64,000 nt of DNA from Croceivirga sp. (GTDB lineage: Bacteria > Bacteroidota > Bacteroidia > Flavobacteriales > Flavobacteriaceae): assembly GCA_028284665.1 (NCBI GenBank), contig JANQRG010000017.1, positions 1 through 64,000 on the forward strand, read 5' to 3'. Position numbers and translations under genes: made by a program. Under the pieces are notes generated by a model, which did no database searches, was not told the DNA's origin, and was given only the letters and a program-made list of their open reading frames with translations. Shown in pieces: positions 42,701-50,910 of the stretch (positions within the stretch are counted from its first letter, which is position 1; each line of letters starts with the position of its first letter).

Positions 42701-43956
42701 TGGCAAAAATACTCGTCGCCTGTGCTGCCGCCGATGGCCATGTAAATCCGTTCTTACCTGTGATTACCCATTTGGTCAATCGAGGTCATGAGATCGTTTG
42801 GCTTTGTGGCAGGGCTTACCGAACGAAAATAGAAGCCTCGGGAGCCAAATTTTTGGGTTTGCCCGAAGAATTTGACCCAAAGGGTATGGCCCTTTATGAT
42901 TTTAAACCTGAGCTAAAAAAGCTAAAAGGGATCGCCCAGATCAAGTTTTACATTAAAACGTGGTGTTATGATATGGCCCAACCCACGTTGAAAATTATAG
43001 AAGACCTATCCATTCATTTTGAACCAGACCTTTATATCAGTGACCCAATGGTGTATGGGCCCTATCTTAGAGCGGAGCAATTGAACAAGCCCTGTATCAA
43101 TTTACATGTAATTCCCTTGTCAATATTCAGCAAAGACCATGGCCCTTTTGGTACGGGTATTGGTCCTGTAAAATCTGCAATGGGAAGGCTAAGGGTACGG
43201 TTTTTGAATTTTCTGGTGAATGAAATCCTATTTAGAGACTTGAGAAAACAAGGCAATGCGGTTCTAAAAGATTTGGGATTAAAAACGGAGAAGAACATTT
43301 TCAATGACTTTTTGGAAAGAACAACTACGGTATTTGCCACAACAGTGCCCGGACTGGATTATCCACGAAGCGATATGCCCAAAAACGTCAAGTATTTAGG
43401 GCCAATATTGCCTGAAGCCAAATCAGATTTTGTTGAACCGGAATGGTGGCATGAATTGCAAGATGAACGTAAGGTAATCTTAGTGAACCAGGGCACCATT
43501 GCGACTGACATCTCTGAGCTTATTATTCCAACGGTTCAGGCCCTGAAAGATGAAAATGTCTTACTCATAGCAGTTCCTGTGAAAGGAGAAATAGCAGATT
43601 TACCAAAAAATGTAAAAGTCGCCGAATTTATTCCCTTTGGCAATGTACTCCCCTATGTTGATGTGATGGTGACCAATGCAGGGTTTGGTGCTACCCATAT
43701 GGCGCTTGCCCATGGAATTCCGATGGTTTCTTCGGGAGGGAGTGAAGATAAAATGGAGGTTTCCGCTATGGTGGCCCATGCCGGATGCGGTATCAATCTG
43801 AAGAAACTAAGGCCATCGCCAAAGAAAATCAAAGCTGCTGTCAAATTGGTTTTAGAGGATTCGAACTACCGCAAGAATGCCGAGCTATTGCAAGCTGAAA
43901 TCAAATCATACAACCCTTTAACTTTAGTTACTGAAGAGATTGAAAAATTAACCTGA
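42700..43956 (+). CDS. UDP-glycosyltransferase-like (GT1, MGT family)
   Basis: The ATG at 42700 gives 418 residues with the usual start (MAKILVACAAADGHVNP, a DxxGH-type motif), a middle region and the GT-B C-half: VILVNQGTIAT, VPVKGEIADLPKNVKVAEFIPFGNVLPYVDVMVTNAGFGATHMALAHGIPMVSSGGSEDKMEVSAMV. The TNAGFGATHMALAHGIPMV corresponds to the sugar-donor-binding motif of macrolide/zeaxanthin glucosyltransferases (MGT). It may glycosylate a carotenoid or other small hydrophobic compound. The longer frame from 42598 lies inside the preceding gene and is rejected. Confidence 0.85.
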   Translation: MAKILVACAAADGHVNPFLPVITHLVNRGHEIVWLCGRAYRTKIEASGAKFLGLPEEFDPKGMALYDFKPELKKLKGIAQIKFYIKTWCYDMAQPTLKIIEDLSIHFEPDLYISDPMVYGPYLRAEQLNKPCINLHVIPLSIFSKDHGPFGTGIGPVKSAMGRLRVRFLNFLVNEILFRDLRKQGNAVLKDLGLKTEKNIFNDFLERTTTVFATTVPGLDYPRSDMPKNVKYLGPILPEAKSDFVEPEWWHELQDERKVILVNQGTIATDISELIIPTVQALKDENVLLIAVPVKGEIADLPKNVKVAEFIPFGNVLPYVDVMVTNAGFGATHMALAHGIPMVSSGGSEDKMEVSAMVAHAGCGINLKKLRPSPKKIKAAVKLVLEDSNYRKNAELLQAEIKSYNPLTLVTEEIEKLT

Positions 43957-43958
43957 CT

Positions 43959-45986
43959 TTATCCGGCCTTTTTTAAAAGCCCTGCACGCTCCAACAAAGC
44001 TTCGATTTTTGGTTCCTGACCACGAAAACGCTTGTACAATACCATAGGTTTCTCGGTGCCTCCTTTTGACAGGATACAATCTTTAAATTGTCGTGCAATT
44101 TCAGGATCAAAAATGCCGTGCTCCTTAAAATAAGCAAAGGCATCTGCGTCCAATACTTCTGCCCATTTGTAACTGTAATACCCGGAAGAATAGCCTCCCT
44201 GGAAAATGTGAGAAAAGGAAGTGCTCATACAGGTTTCAGGCGTGTCCGGATAGAGCTGTGTTCCTTTAAAAGCCTGGTTTTCAAATTGCTTTACATTATC
44301 AATACCTGAAGGATCGTCACCATGCCAGGCCATGTCCAGCAATGCGAAACTTACCTGTCGTAAGGTTTGCATCCCTTCCTGAAAAGTAGCAGATTCCTTA
44401 ATCTTTGCTATAAGTTCCATGGGAATAGGTTCCTTGGTCTCATAATGATAGGCGAAGAGTTCCAAAGCTTCCTTTTCATAGCACCAATTCTCCATGATCT
44501 GACTGGGGAGTTCTACAAAATCCCAATACACTGAGGTTCCGGACAAACTGGGATACGTGGTATTCGCTAGCATACCATGCAATGCATGACCAAATTCATG
44601 GAAAAGGGTGGTGACTTCGTTAAAGGTGAGCAGGGAAGGTTGCGTTAGGGTGGAAGGGGTAAAATTGCAAACATTGGAGATGTGCGGGCGACTATTTTTA
44701 TCGTCTTTCTTAAACTGGGATTTAAAAGAGGTCATCCAGGCACCGTTACGCTTTCCGGGTCGGGGATGAAAATCGGCATAAAACAGGGCGATAAATTGGC
44801 CTTGAGTGTCAAATACGTGGAAGGTCTTTACGTCTTGGTGGTACTTTTCTACATCAAAAACTTCTTCGAAACGTAGGCCAAATAGCTTTTCAGCCACGGT
44901 GAACACCCCTTCAATGACCTGCTCCAGTTTAAAGTACGGCTTTAGTTTTTCATCGTCCAGTTGAAATAGCTGTTGTTTTAATTTTTCCGAGTAATAGGCG
45001 CCATCCCATTTTTGCAACTGCTGAATTCCGTCTAATTCGGAGGCAAAGGTTTGCAGTTGTGCAAATTCCCGTTCTGCGGCCGGCTTTGCCTTTTCCAACA
45101 ATTCATTTAAAAAGTCGTATACCTTTTGCGGGGTTTCCGCCATACGCTCTTCCAGCACAAAGTGAGCATGACTATGATACCCTAAGAGCCTGGCCCGTTC
45201 ATGTCGAAGTTGAGCGATTTGAAGCACATTTGCCTGATTGTCTAGGGCGTCACTGTGAAATCCTTTACTTCCAAAAGCAATAGCCATTTGCTTTCTATGT
45301 TCCCTGCTTTTAGCATACTTCATAAAAGGGATGTAGCTGGGATAATCCAATGTAAAGAGCCACCCCTTCAGGTCCTTAGCCAGTGCGCGTTGAGCAGCGG
45401 CTTCTTTAACACTATCTGGTAAACCTTCCAAATCTGCTTCCTGGGTTATATGGAGCTGGAATTTGTTGGTTTCTGCAAGTACATTTTCTCCGAACTTGAG
45501 TGTTAATTGGGCCAGTTGAGCATCAATTTCCCGCAACCGTTTTTTTTCCTCCGCCAAAAGATTTGCACCATTCCTGCTGAAATTTTTATATTTTTTTTCT
45601 AACAAGGTTTGCTCTTCCACAGTCAGATCCAAATACTCTCTTTGATCATACACCGCTTTCACCCGTTGGAATAGTCGTGTATTCAGGATAATGTCATTTT
45701 GGAACTCTGATAGTATTGGGGAAACTTCCTGGGCAATACGTTGAATTTCCGGATTAGTCTCTGCAGCATTTAGGTTGAAAAAGACACTGGACACCCTATC
45801 CAATTGATAGCCGGCGTAGTCCAAAGCAGCAATGGTATTTTCAAAGCTTGGAGGTGCTGTATTTTCGGCAACGGCATCGATTTCTGCTCGCGTTACCGCA
45901 ATGGCTTCTATAATGGCAGGCTTAAAATGCTCGTTTTTTATTTGGGAAAAGGGGGCTTGATCAAATGCTTTCAGTAGGGGATTCAT
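43959..45986 (-). CDS. M3-family oligopeptidase (Dcp/OpdA type)
   Basis: A 675-residue zinc peptidase with no signal peptide, so cytosolic. The active site is HEFGHALHG (zinc His, catalytic Glu, zinc His) and the Glu further on is in WDFVELPSQIMENW. DALDNQANVLQIAQLRHERARLLGYHSHAHF and GTSVYWDFVELPSQIMENWCYEKEAL are standard. It degrades short peptides for amino-acid recycling. It lies convergent to the GT1 gene, with only two bases between the stops. Length is normal (about 675-690). Confidence 0.92.
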   Translation of the reverse strand: MNPLLKAFDQAPFSQIKNEHFKPAIIEAIAVTRAEIDAVAENTAPPSFENTIAALDYAGYQLDRVSSVFFNLNAAETNPEIQRIAQEVSPILSEFQNDIILNTRLFQRVKAVYDQREYLDLTVEEQTLLEKKYKNFSRNGANLLAEEKKRLREIDAQLAQLTLKFGENVLAETNKFQLHITQEADLEGLPDSVKEAAAQRALAKDLKGWLFTLDYPSYIPFMKYAKSREHRKQMAIAFGSKGFHSDALDNQANVLQIAQLRHERARLLGYHSHAHFVLEERMAETPQKVYDFLNELLEKAKPAAEREFAQLQTFASELDGIQQLQKWDGAYYSEKLKQQLFQLDDEKLKPYFKLEQVIEGVFTVAEKLFGLRFEEVFDVEKYHQDVKTFHVFDTQGQFIALFYADFHPRPGKRNGAWMTSFKSQFKKDDKNSRPHISNVCNFTPSTLTQPSLLTFNEVTTLFHEFGHALHGMLANTTYPSLSGTSVYWDFVELPSQIMENWCYEKEALELFAYHYETKEPIPMELIAKIKESATFQEGMQTLRQVSFALLDMAWHGDDPSGIDNVKQFENQAFKGTQLYPDTPETCMSTSFSHIFQGGYSSGYYSYKWAEVLDADAFAYFKEHGIFDPEIARQFKDCILSKGGTEKPMVLYKRFRGQEPKIEALLERAGLLKKAG

Positions 45987-46002
45987 GGCTAATACGATAC
46001 TT

Positions 46003-46034
46003 TAAATTTGAAATTTGTGATTTGAAATTTGTCA
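46003..46034. repeat. AT-rich repeat, family copy 3
   Basis: Direct repeats of the unit GATTTGAAATTTG (AAATTTGAAATTTG-T-GATTTGAAATTTG) fill the spacer between purE and the M3 peptidase. Related to copies at 34110, 34711 and 60906. Confidence 0.45.
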
Positions 46035-46523
46035 TTTACTATTTTTAACGTCCTCAGCACCTTTGATCACTTTTTCTTTGAGACCCTGTTTGTAGACCTC
46101 AATTTTGTCACGAACGCATTTGTCCGCACTTCCGATGATCTGGGCAGCCAAAATCCCGGCATTTTTAGCACCGTTAAGGGCGACGGTTGCCACGGGTACC
46201 CCTCCAGGCATTTGCAAGATAGAGAGTACAGAATCCCAGCCGTCTATAGAATTAGAGCTCTTTACCGGAACGCCAATAACCGGTAAGGGAGAAAGCGAGG
46301 CCACCATTCCCGGTAGATGTGCCGCACCTCCCGCTCCGGCAATAATAACGGAATAGCCCTGGGTATGGGCGTTCTTTCCAAATTCGAATAGTTTTTCAGG
46401 GGTTCTATGGGCAGAAACGATATCCACATCCACCGGAATATCAAAACCTTTTAGGATGTCTACAGCCTCCTGCATTACAGGAAGGTCGCTGGTACTTCCC
46501 ATGATAACGGCTACTTTACTCAT
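46032..46523 (-). CDS. purE: N5-carboxyaminoimidazole ribonucleotide mutase
   Basis: Class I PurE moves the carboxyl group of N5-CAIR to carbon 4 in de novo purine synthesis. The 163-residue protein shows MGSTSDLPVMQEAVDIL, SAHRTPEKLFEFGKNA and AGAGGAAHLPGMVASLSPLPVIGVPVKSSN with the catalytic His in SAHR. It follows purK by about 60 bases in the same direction. Length and sequence are typical. Confidence 0.96.
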   Translation of the reverse strand: MSKVAVIMGSTSDLPVMQEAVDILKGFDIPVDVDIVSAHRTPEKLFEFGKNAHTQGYSVIIAGAGGAAHLPGMVASLSPLPVIGVPVKSSNSIDGWDSVLSILQMPGGVPVATVALNGAKNAGILAAQIIGSADKCVRDKIEVYKQGLKEKVIKGAEDVKNSK

Positions 46524-46584
46524 AGTTTTTAAATGTTAAATATCCAAACACAAATTCCTAAACGAATGGAAATATGCATACAAT

Positions 46585-47745
46585 TTATTGTGACTTCGAA
46601 ACTACCTTAATTCTTTCCTTTACTTGCTGGGCAATTTCCCGTGCCCTATCAATATTTTTGTTTACGATAGTTACATGGCCCATTTTGCGAAAAGGGCGAG
46701 TTTGTTTTTTACCGTAAATATGGGGTGTTACCCCCCTTTTGGCTAAAATATCCTCAATATTTTCATACACCACATCACCGGTATATCCTTCAGCCCCCAC
46801 CAGGTTTACCATGACCCCGGCAACTTTACTTTCAGTTTGCCCCAATGGTAAACCTAAAATACAGCGAATATGCTGCTCAAACTGGTTGGTGTAACTAGCT
46901 TCTATGCTATAATGACCACTATTATGGGGTCGTGGGGCTACTTCGTTGACCAAAATTTCATCCTTATACGTTTGGAACATTTCTACGGCCAACAACCCCA
47001 CATGTTCAAAACTATCCGAAACCCTTAGAGCGGTTTCTTGAGCTTTTTTGGCCACTTCTTCATCAATACGAGCCGGGCAGATTACATATTCCACCTGGTT
47101 AGCTTCTGGATGGAACTCCATTTCAACTACAGGGTAGACTTTGGTTTTTCCCTTGGCATTCCTTGCAACGATGACGGCCAATTCATTCTTAAAATTGACT
47201 AGCTGTTCGGCAATGCACTCTACATTGGGCAATCCCTTTAAATCTTCGATTTTTCGAATGATTTTCACGCCTTGGCCATCATACCCAAATTGTGCGCTTT
47301 TCCAAACAAAAGGCAATGCCAACCCTCCATGCGCTACACTTTTCTTAATTTCTGTAGTGTAGGCAAAACGAGAAAAATCTGCTGTAGGGATCGCATGGTC
47401 CCGATAAAAAAGTTTTTGTGCAGCCTTATTTTGAATGGTCCGTAAGGCATTGGGTTGTGGAAATACCTGAACGCCCTCACTTTCCAGTTTTTCCAGGGCA
47501 TCAACGTTTACGTTTTCAATTTCTATCGTTAGAACGTCTACGTTTTGCCCAAAGCGATAGACGGCATCGAAATCCATAAGATCCCCAACAATAAATTGGT
47601 TACAACCAATGCTGCAAGGGGCATTTTCCGAGGGATCCATTACCTTGGTGTAAACGTCCCATTTCCTTGTCTCGTAAAGGAGCATTTTTCCAAGTTGTCC
47701 TCCCCCGAGAATTCCCAATGTGAAGTCTGATGAGAAATATTCCAT
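46585..47745 (-). CDS. purK: N5-carboxyaminoimidazole ribonucleotide synthetase
   Basis: PurK carboxylates AIR with ATP and bicarbonate. ATG 47745 gives 386 residues; the longer frame to 47928 overlaps the divergent promoter and hpt-adk and is excluded. FTLGILGGGQLGKM is the start, the ATP-grasp core carries FVWKSAQFGYDGQGVKII, and the metal/nucleotide ligands lie in EILVNEVAPRPHNSGHYSIEAS. The product is passed to PurE, encoded 61 bases downstream. The gene is transcribed from a promoter back-to-back with that of hpt-adk. Confidence 0.96.
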   Translation of the reverse strand: MEYFSSDFTLGILGGGQLGKMLLYETRKWDVYTKVMDPSENAPCSIGCNQFIVGDLMDFDAVYRFGQNVDVLTIEIENVNVDALEKLESEGVQVFPQPNALRTIQNKAAQKLFYRDHAIPTADFSRFAYTTEIKKSVAHGGLALPFVWKSAQFGYDGQGVKIIRKIEDLKGLPNVECIAEQLVNFKNELAVIVARNAKGKTKVYPVVEMEFHPEANQVEYVICPARIDEEVAKKAQETALRVSDSFEHVGLLAVEMFQTYKDEILVNEVAPRPHNSGHYSIEASYTNQFEQHIRCILGLPLGQTESKVAGVMVNLVGAEGYTGDVVYENIEDILAKRGVTPHIYGKKQTRPFRKMGHVTIVNKNIDRAREIAQQVKERIKVVSKSQ

Positions 47746-47763
47746 AAAATGTCGGCAGTCTGG

Positions 47764-47771
47764 CAAAAATA
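47764..47771 (-). promoter_or_regulatory. Candidate -7 box of purK
   Basis: Minus strand reads TATTTTTG (TAnnTTTG), 18 bases from the purK ATG. With the box at 47829-47836 on the plus strand it makes a divergent promoter pair for two purine genes. Confidence 0.5.
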
Positions 47772-47828
47772 ATGCGAATTGCAGAATTCTATCGCCTGTA
47801 TCTCTAAAAAGAATGCATTGAAAAATAG

Positions 47829-47836
47829 TATCTTTG
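47829..47836 (+). promoter_or_regulatory. Candidate -7 box of hpt-adk
   Basis: TATCTTTG fits TAnnTTTG. It overlaps the TTG at 47834 that opens the longest reading frame, so the transcript should start at about 47843 and translation at the in-frame GTG 47858. Confidence 0.5.
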
Positions 47837-47857
47837 CCCACCTTAATCATAAGAACT

Positions 47858-48967
47858 GTGATTACCCTAAAAGACAAAGAGTTTAAACCTTTTTTGAGCG
47901 AAGCAGAAATTAAAGCTGCGGTGGCCAAGATGGCGGAAGAAGTTGCCAGGGACTACAAAAACGAAGTCCCTATTTTTGTTGGGGTACTCAATGGGGCCTT
48001 TATGTTCGTTTCCGATTTTCTAAAGGCTTATCCTTATCCGTGTGAAGTATCCTTTGTAAAACTCAGTTCCTACAGGGGACTTACTTCTACCGGGATAGTG
48101 GAAACCTTATTAGATGTTTCCGAAGACATAGAAGGTCGTACGATCATAATCTTGGAAGACATTATTGACACCGGACGGACGTTACAACAGTTAGTCCACC
48201 TGTTTTCGGGAAGCAATGTAAAGGAGTTCAAAATCGCTTCACTTTTTTATAAGGCTGAGATATATAATGGGGAATACAGTATTGATTATGTGGGTGTGGA
48301 AATCCCAAATAGCTTTATCGTTGGATACGGTTTGGACTATATGGAGTTGGGTCGGAATTTAAGAGAAGTATATCAACTAAACCAAACAGATATGATCAAC
48401 CTAGTGCTTTTTGGAAAGCCCGGTGCAGGAAAAGGAACCCAGGCAGGATTCTTGAAAGACAAATACCATTTAAAACACATTTCTACCGGGGACGTATTTC
48501 GCTATAACATCAAAAATGGTACGGAACTGGGTAAATTGGCAAAGTCCTATATCGATAAAGGAGATTTGGTGCCGGACGAGGTGACCATAGACATGTTAAA
48601 GGATGAGGTGGAGAAGAATCCTGAGGCAGCCGGGTTTATCTTCGATGGTTTTCCCAGAACAGTGACCCAGGCCGAGGCCCTGGATAATTTTCTGGAAAGT
48701 AAAAACATGAAAATAAATGCCACAATAGCCTTAGAGGCAGATGATGAGATTTTAACACAACGCCTTTTGGAGCGTGGCAAAGAGAGTGGCCGAAGTGATG
48801 ATCAGGATGAAGAAAAGATCCGAAACCGATTTGAGGAGTACAATGAAAAGACAGCTCCTTTAAAGAATTTTTACGAAGCACAGGGAAAGTTCCACACCGT
48901 TAATGGTATTGGCGAAATTGAAGAGATAACAGAACGTTTGGCCAAGGTTATAGACAGCCTTGGGTAA
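47858..48967 (+). CDS. Fused hypoxanthine phosphoribosyltransferase-adenylate kinase
   Basis: The GTG at 47858 gives a 369-residue two-enzyme protein. Residues 1-174 are HPRT: VPIFVGVLNGAFMFVSDF and the PRPP motif LEDIIDTGRT (100-108). Residues 179-369 are Adk with P-loop GKPGAGKGT (186-194), ISTGDVFR, DGFPRTVTQAEAL and a short LID (RLLERGKESGRSDD). The usual Adk start is kept as an in-frame ATG (residue 179, base 48392), so free Adk may also be made by internal initiation. The first half salvages hypoxanthine and guanine to IMP/GMP and the second balances AMP/ATP. Opposite purK. Confidence 0.93.
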   Translation: MITLKDKEFKPFLSEAEIKAAVAKMAEEVARDYKNEVPIFVGVLNGAFMFVSDFLKAYPYPCEVSFVKLSSYRGLTSTGIVETLLDVSEDIEGRTIIILEDIIDTGRTLQQLVHLFSGSNVKEFKIASLFYKAEIYNGEYSIDYVGVEIPNSFIVGYGLDYMELGRNLREVYQLNQTDMINLVLFGKPGAGKGTQAGFLKDKYHLKHISTGDVFRYNIKNGTELGKLAKSYIDKGDLVPDEVTIDMLKDEVEKNPEAAGFIFDGFPRTVTQAEALDNFLESKNMKINATIALEADDEILTQRLLERGKESGRSDDQDEEKIRNRFEEYNEKTAPLKNFYEAQGKFHTVNGIGEIEEITERLAKVIDSLG

Positions 48968-48987
48968 GTTATCCGAAGTATATAAGG

Positions 48988-49125
48988 ATGCCAGAAGAAG
49001 TAATACCTCCCAAATATGCTTTTAAAGGTTGTCTGATTACGGGATGCTCTGCAGTACTGATTTTTATTCTCGTTGCCGTAGGCTATTTGATATATCTCTT
49101 TTACCTTGATGACTCCCTGGTTTGA
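48988..49125 (+). CDS. 45-residue single-helix membrane protein
   Basis: A small gene in the 203 bases between hpt-adk and obg. ATG 48988 opens 45 codons to TGA 49123-49125: a short polar start (MPEEVIPPKYAFKG), then one hydrophobic helix of about 25 residues (LITGCSAVLIFILVAVGYLIY) and an acidic end. The reading frame and hydrophobicity pattern are convincing, but no family is recognised. It may be translated from the same transcript as hpt-adk. Confidence 0.55.
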   Translation: MPEEVIPPKYAFKGCLITGCSAVLIFILVAVGYLIYLFYLDDSLV

Positions 49126-49170
49126 ATTGTGTTCTGCTCCGTTTCAGAAGCAAGGAATTAACAAAGCGCT

Positions 49171-50172
49171 ATGACAGAGGGTAATTTTGTGGATTATGTT
49201 AAGGTGCACGTGACCTCAGGTAATGGGGGAAAAGGCTCCACTCACCTACGTAGGGAAAAGTTTGTGGCCAAAGGAGGGCCGGATGGAGGTGACGGAGGAC
49301 GTGGAGGACACGTTATTGTCCAAGGCAAAAAAAACCATTGGACGCTACTACACTATAAATACCAACGTCATTTCAAAGGCGGTCATGGGGAACACGGAGG
49401 CAAACAACGCAGTACTGGGGCAAATGGCGCTGATGTTTACCTGGAAGTGCCTTTGGGGACAGTGGTTCGGGATACCCAGACCAATCAACAGCTTTTTGAA
49501 ATTACCGAAGATGGTGAGGAAAAGATCATTGTTGAAGGTGGCTTGGGAGGACGTGGCAACTGGCATTTTAAAAGTGCTGTAAATCAAACCCCACGATACG
49601 CACAACAAGGCTTACCCGGAGTGGAAAAGCAAATCACCCTGGAATTAAAAGTACTGGCGGACGTAGGTTTGGTTGGTTTTCCGAATGCCGGGAAATCCAC
49701 ATTACTTTCCGTAATTACCTCCGCGAAACCCAAGATAGCAGACTACGAATTTACCACGCTTAAACCCAATCTCGGCATTGTGGAATATCGGGACTTTAAG
49801 AGTTTTGTCGTGGCGGATATCCCGGGAATTATTGAAGGTGCTGCCGAAGGAAAAGGGCTGGGGCACTATTTTTTACGACATATTGAACGCAATGCGATCC
49901 TCTTGTTTTTGGTACCGGCAGATAGCAAGGATATTACTGAAGAGTATACAATCTTGTTGAATGAGCTCAGAAGATACAATCCCGAACTATTGGATAAACA
50001 ACGTCTATTGGCCATCTCCAAATGCGATTTGCTGGACGACGAGCTTATGCAGGAGATGAACACTCTCCTCAAAGCGGAATTGCAAGGGGTTAACTTCATT
50101 TTTATTTCTTCTGTTGCTCAAAAAGGGATTCAGCAACTTAAGGATAAACTTTGGGTGTTATTGAACGATTAG
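49171..50172 (+). CDS. obg: Obg/CgtA GTPase
   Basis: Obg is an essential ribosome-associated GTPase linked to 50S assembly and stress. The 333-residue protein starts with the glycine-rich Obg fold ([36 protein letters not shown]) and has the G domain: G1 [10 protein letters not shown]3 [10 protein letters not shown]4 AISKCDLL and G5 [10 protein letters not shown]-terminal OCT domain is absent, as usual in Bacteroidota. It follows the 45-residue gene and hpt-adk in the same direction. Confidence 0.96.
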   Translation: MTEGNFVDYVKVHVTSGNGGKGSTHLRREKFVAKGGPDGGDGGRGGHVIVQGKKNHWTLLHYKYQRHFKGGHGEHGGKQRSTGANGADVYLEVPLGTVVRDTQTNQQLFEITEDGEEKIIVEGGLGGRGNWHFKSAVNQTPRYAQQGLPGVEKQITLELKVLADVGLVGFPNAGKSTLLSVITSAKPKIADYEFTTLKPNLGIVEYRDFKSFVVADIPGIIEGAAEGKGLGHYFLRHIERNAILLFLVPADSKDITEEYTILLNELRRYNPELLDKQRLLAISKCDLLDDELMQEMNTLLKAELQGVNFIFISSVAQKGIQQLKDKLWVLLND

Positions 50173-50217
50173 TACCCGTATTTTTCCAATGGCCTTTCTT
50201 TATTTGTAACTTTAGGT

Positions 50218-50748
50218 ATGGTAAGACCCTATATCTTTATCGCCGTGCTGCTGGTGCTCACGGTCTCCTGCAGTTCCGTACGCGTGAACTACGACTATGA
50301 TGCCGCTACTAACTTTTCCAATTATGTTACCTACGACTATTTTATAGACATGGAAACGGGTTTAAGTCAGTTGGATGAGAAACGATTGTTACGCGTATTG
50401 GATTCTACCCTTCAGTCCAAAGGATATTTGCTCTCCGGGGAGCCTGATTTTTTGATCAATATTATGTCTCAGGAATATCAAGGGGGCTCGCAAAGTAATG
50501 TCGGCGTTGGAATAGGAGGGACCAACCGTAATGTTGGAGGAGGGTTATCCATCGGTATTCCGGTAGGGAATACCTCATGGGAACGGCGTATCCAATTTGA
50601 TTTTGTAGATGCTCAGAAAAATGTATTGTTCTGGCAGGGTGTATCGCAAAGTGGTTTTCGTGAAAATGCCTCTCCATTGGTTCGTGAAGAGCAATTGCGT
50701 AAAGTAGTTGAAAAAGTGTTCTCCAAATATCCGCCAAAGGCGAAATAG
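50218..50748 (+). CDS. DUF4136 lipoprotein
   Basis: A 176-residue outer-membrane-type lipoprotein: signal peptide ending in the lipobox LTVSC (Cys at 18), then VNYDYDAATNFSNYVTYDYF and LLRVLDSTLQSKGYLLSGEPDFLINIMSQE, the classic DUF4136 start. A Gly-rich stretch (GVGIGGTNRNVGGGLSIGIPVG) and FDFVDAQKNVLFWQGVSQ are the family's middle blocks. Function is unknown; the family is widespread in Bacteroidota. It lies 45 bases after obg, with a probable promoter region of its own (AT-rich with TAACTTTA). Confidence 0.88.
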   Translation: MVRPYIFIAVLLVLTVSCSSVRVNYDYDAATNFSNYVTYDYFIDMETGLSQLDEKRLLRVLDSTLQSKGYLLSGEPDFLINIMSQEYQGGSQSNVGVGIGGTNRNVGGGLSIGIPVGNTSWERRIQFDFVDAQKNVLFWQGVSQSGFRENASPLVREEQLRKVVEKVFSKYPPKAK

Positions 50749-50910
50749 TCTCTATCTGCTGCTAAATGACCGTTTAAAACGGACTCCTTACCGCTTATCA
50801 TTATTTTGTGTTACTAACTATATGCATTCTTTACTTTTGGGGTGTAACAAATTTTAGGAATGAATGACCAACTATTTATTCCAAGCAAAACTTATTTAAA
50901 TCTCGTTTTT

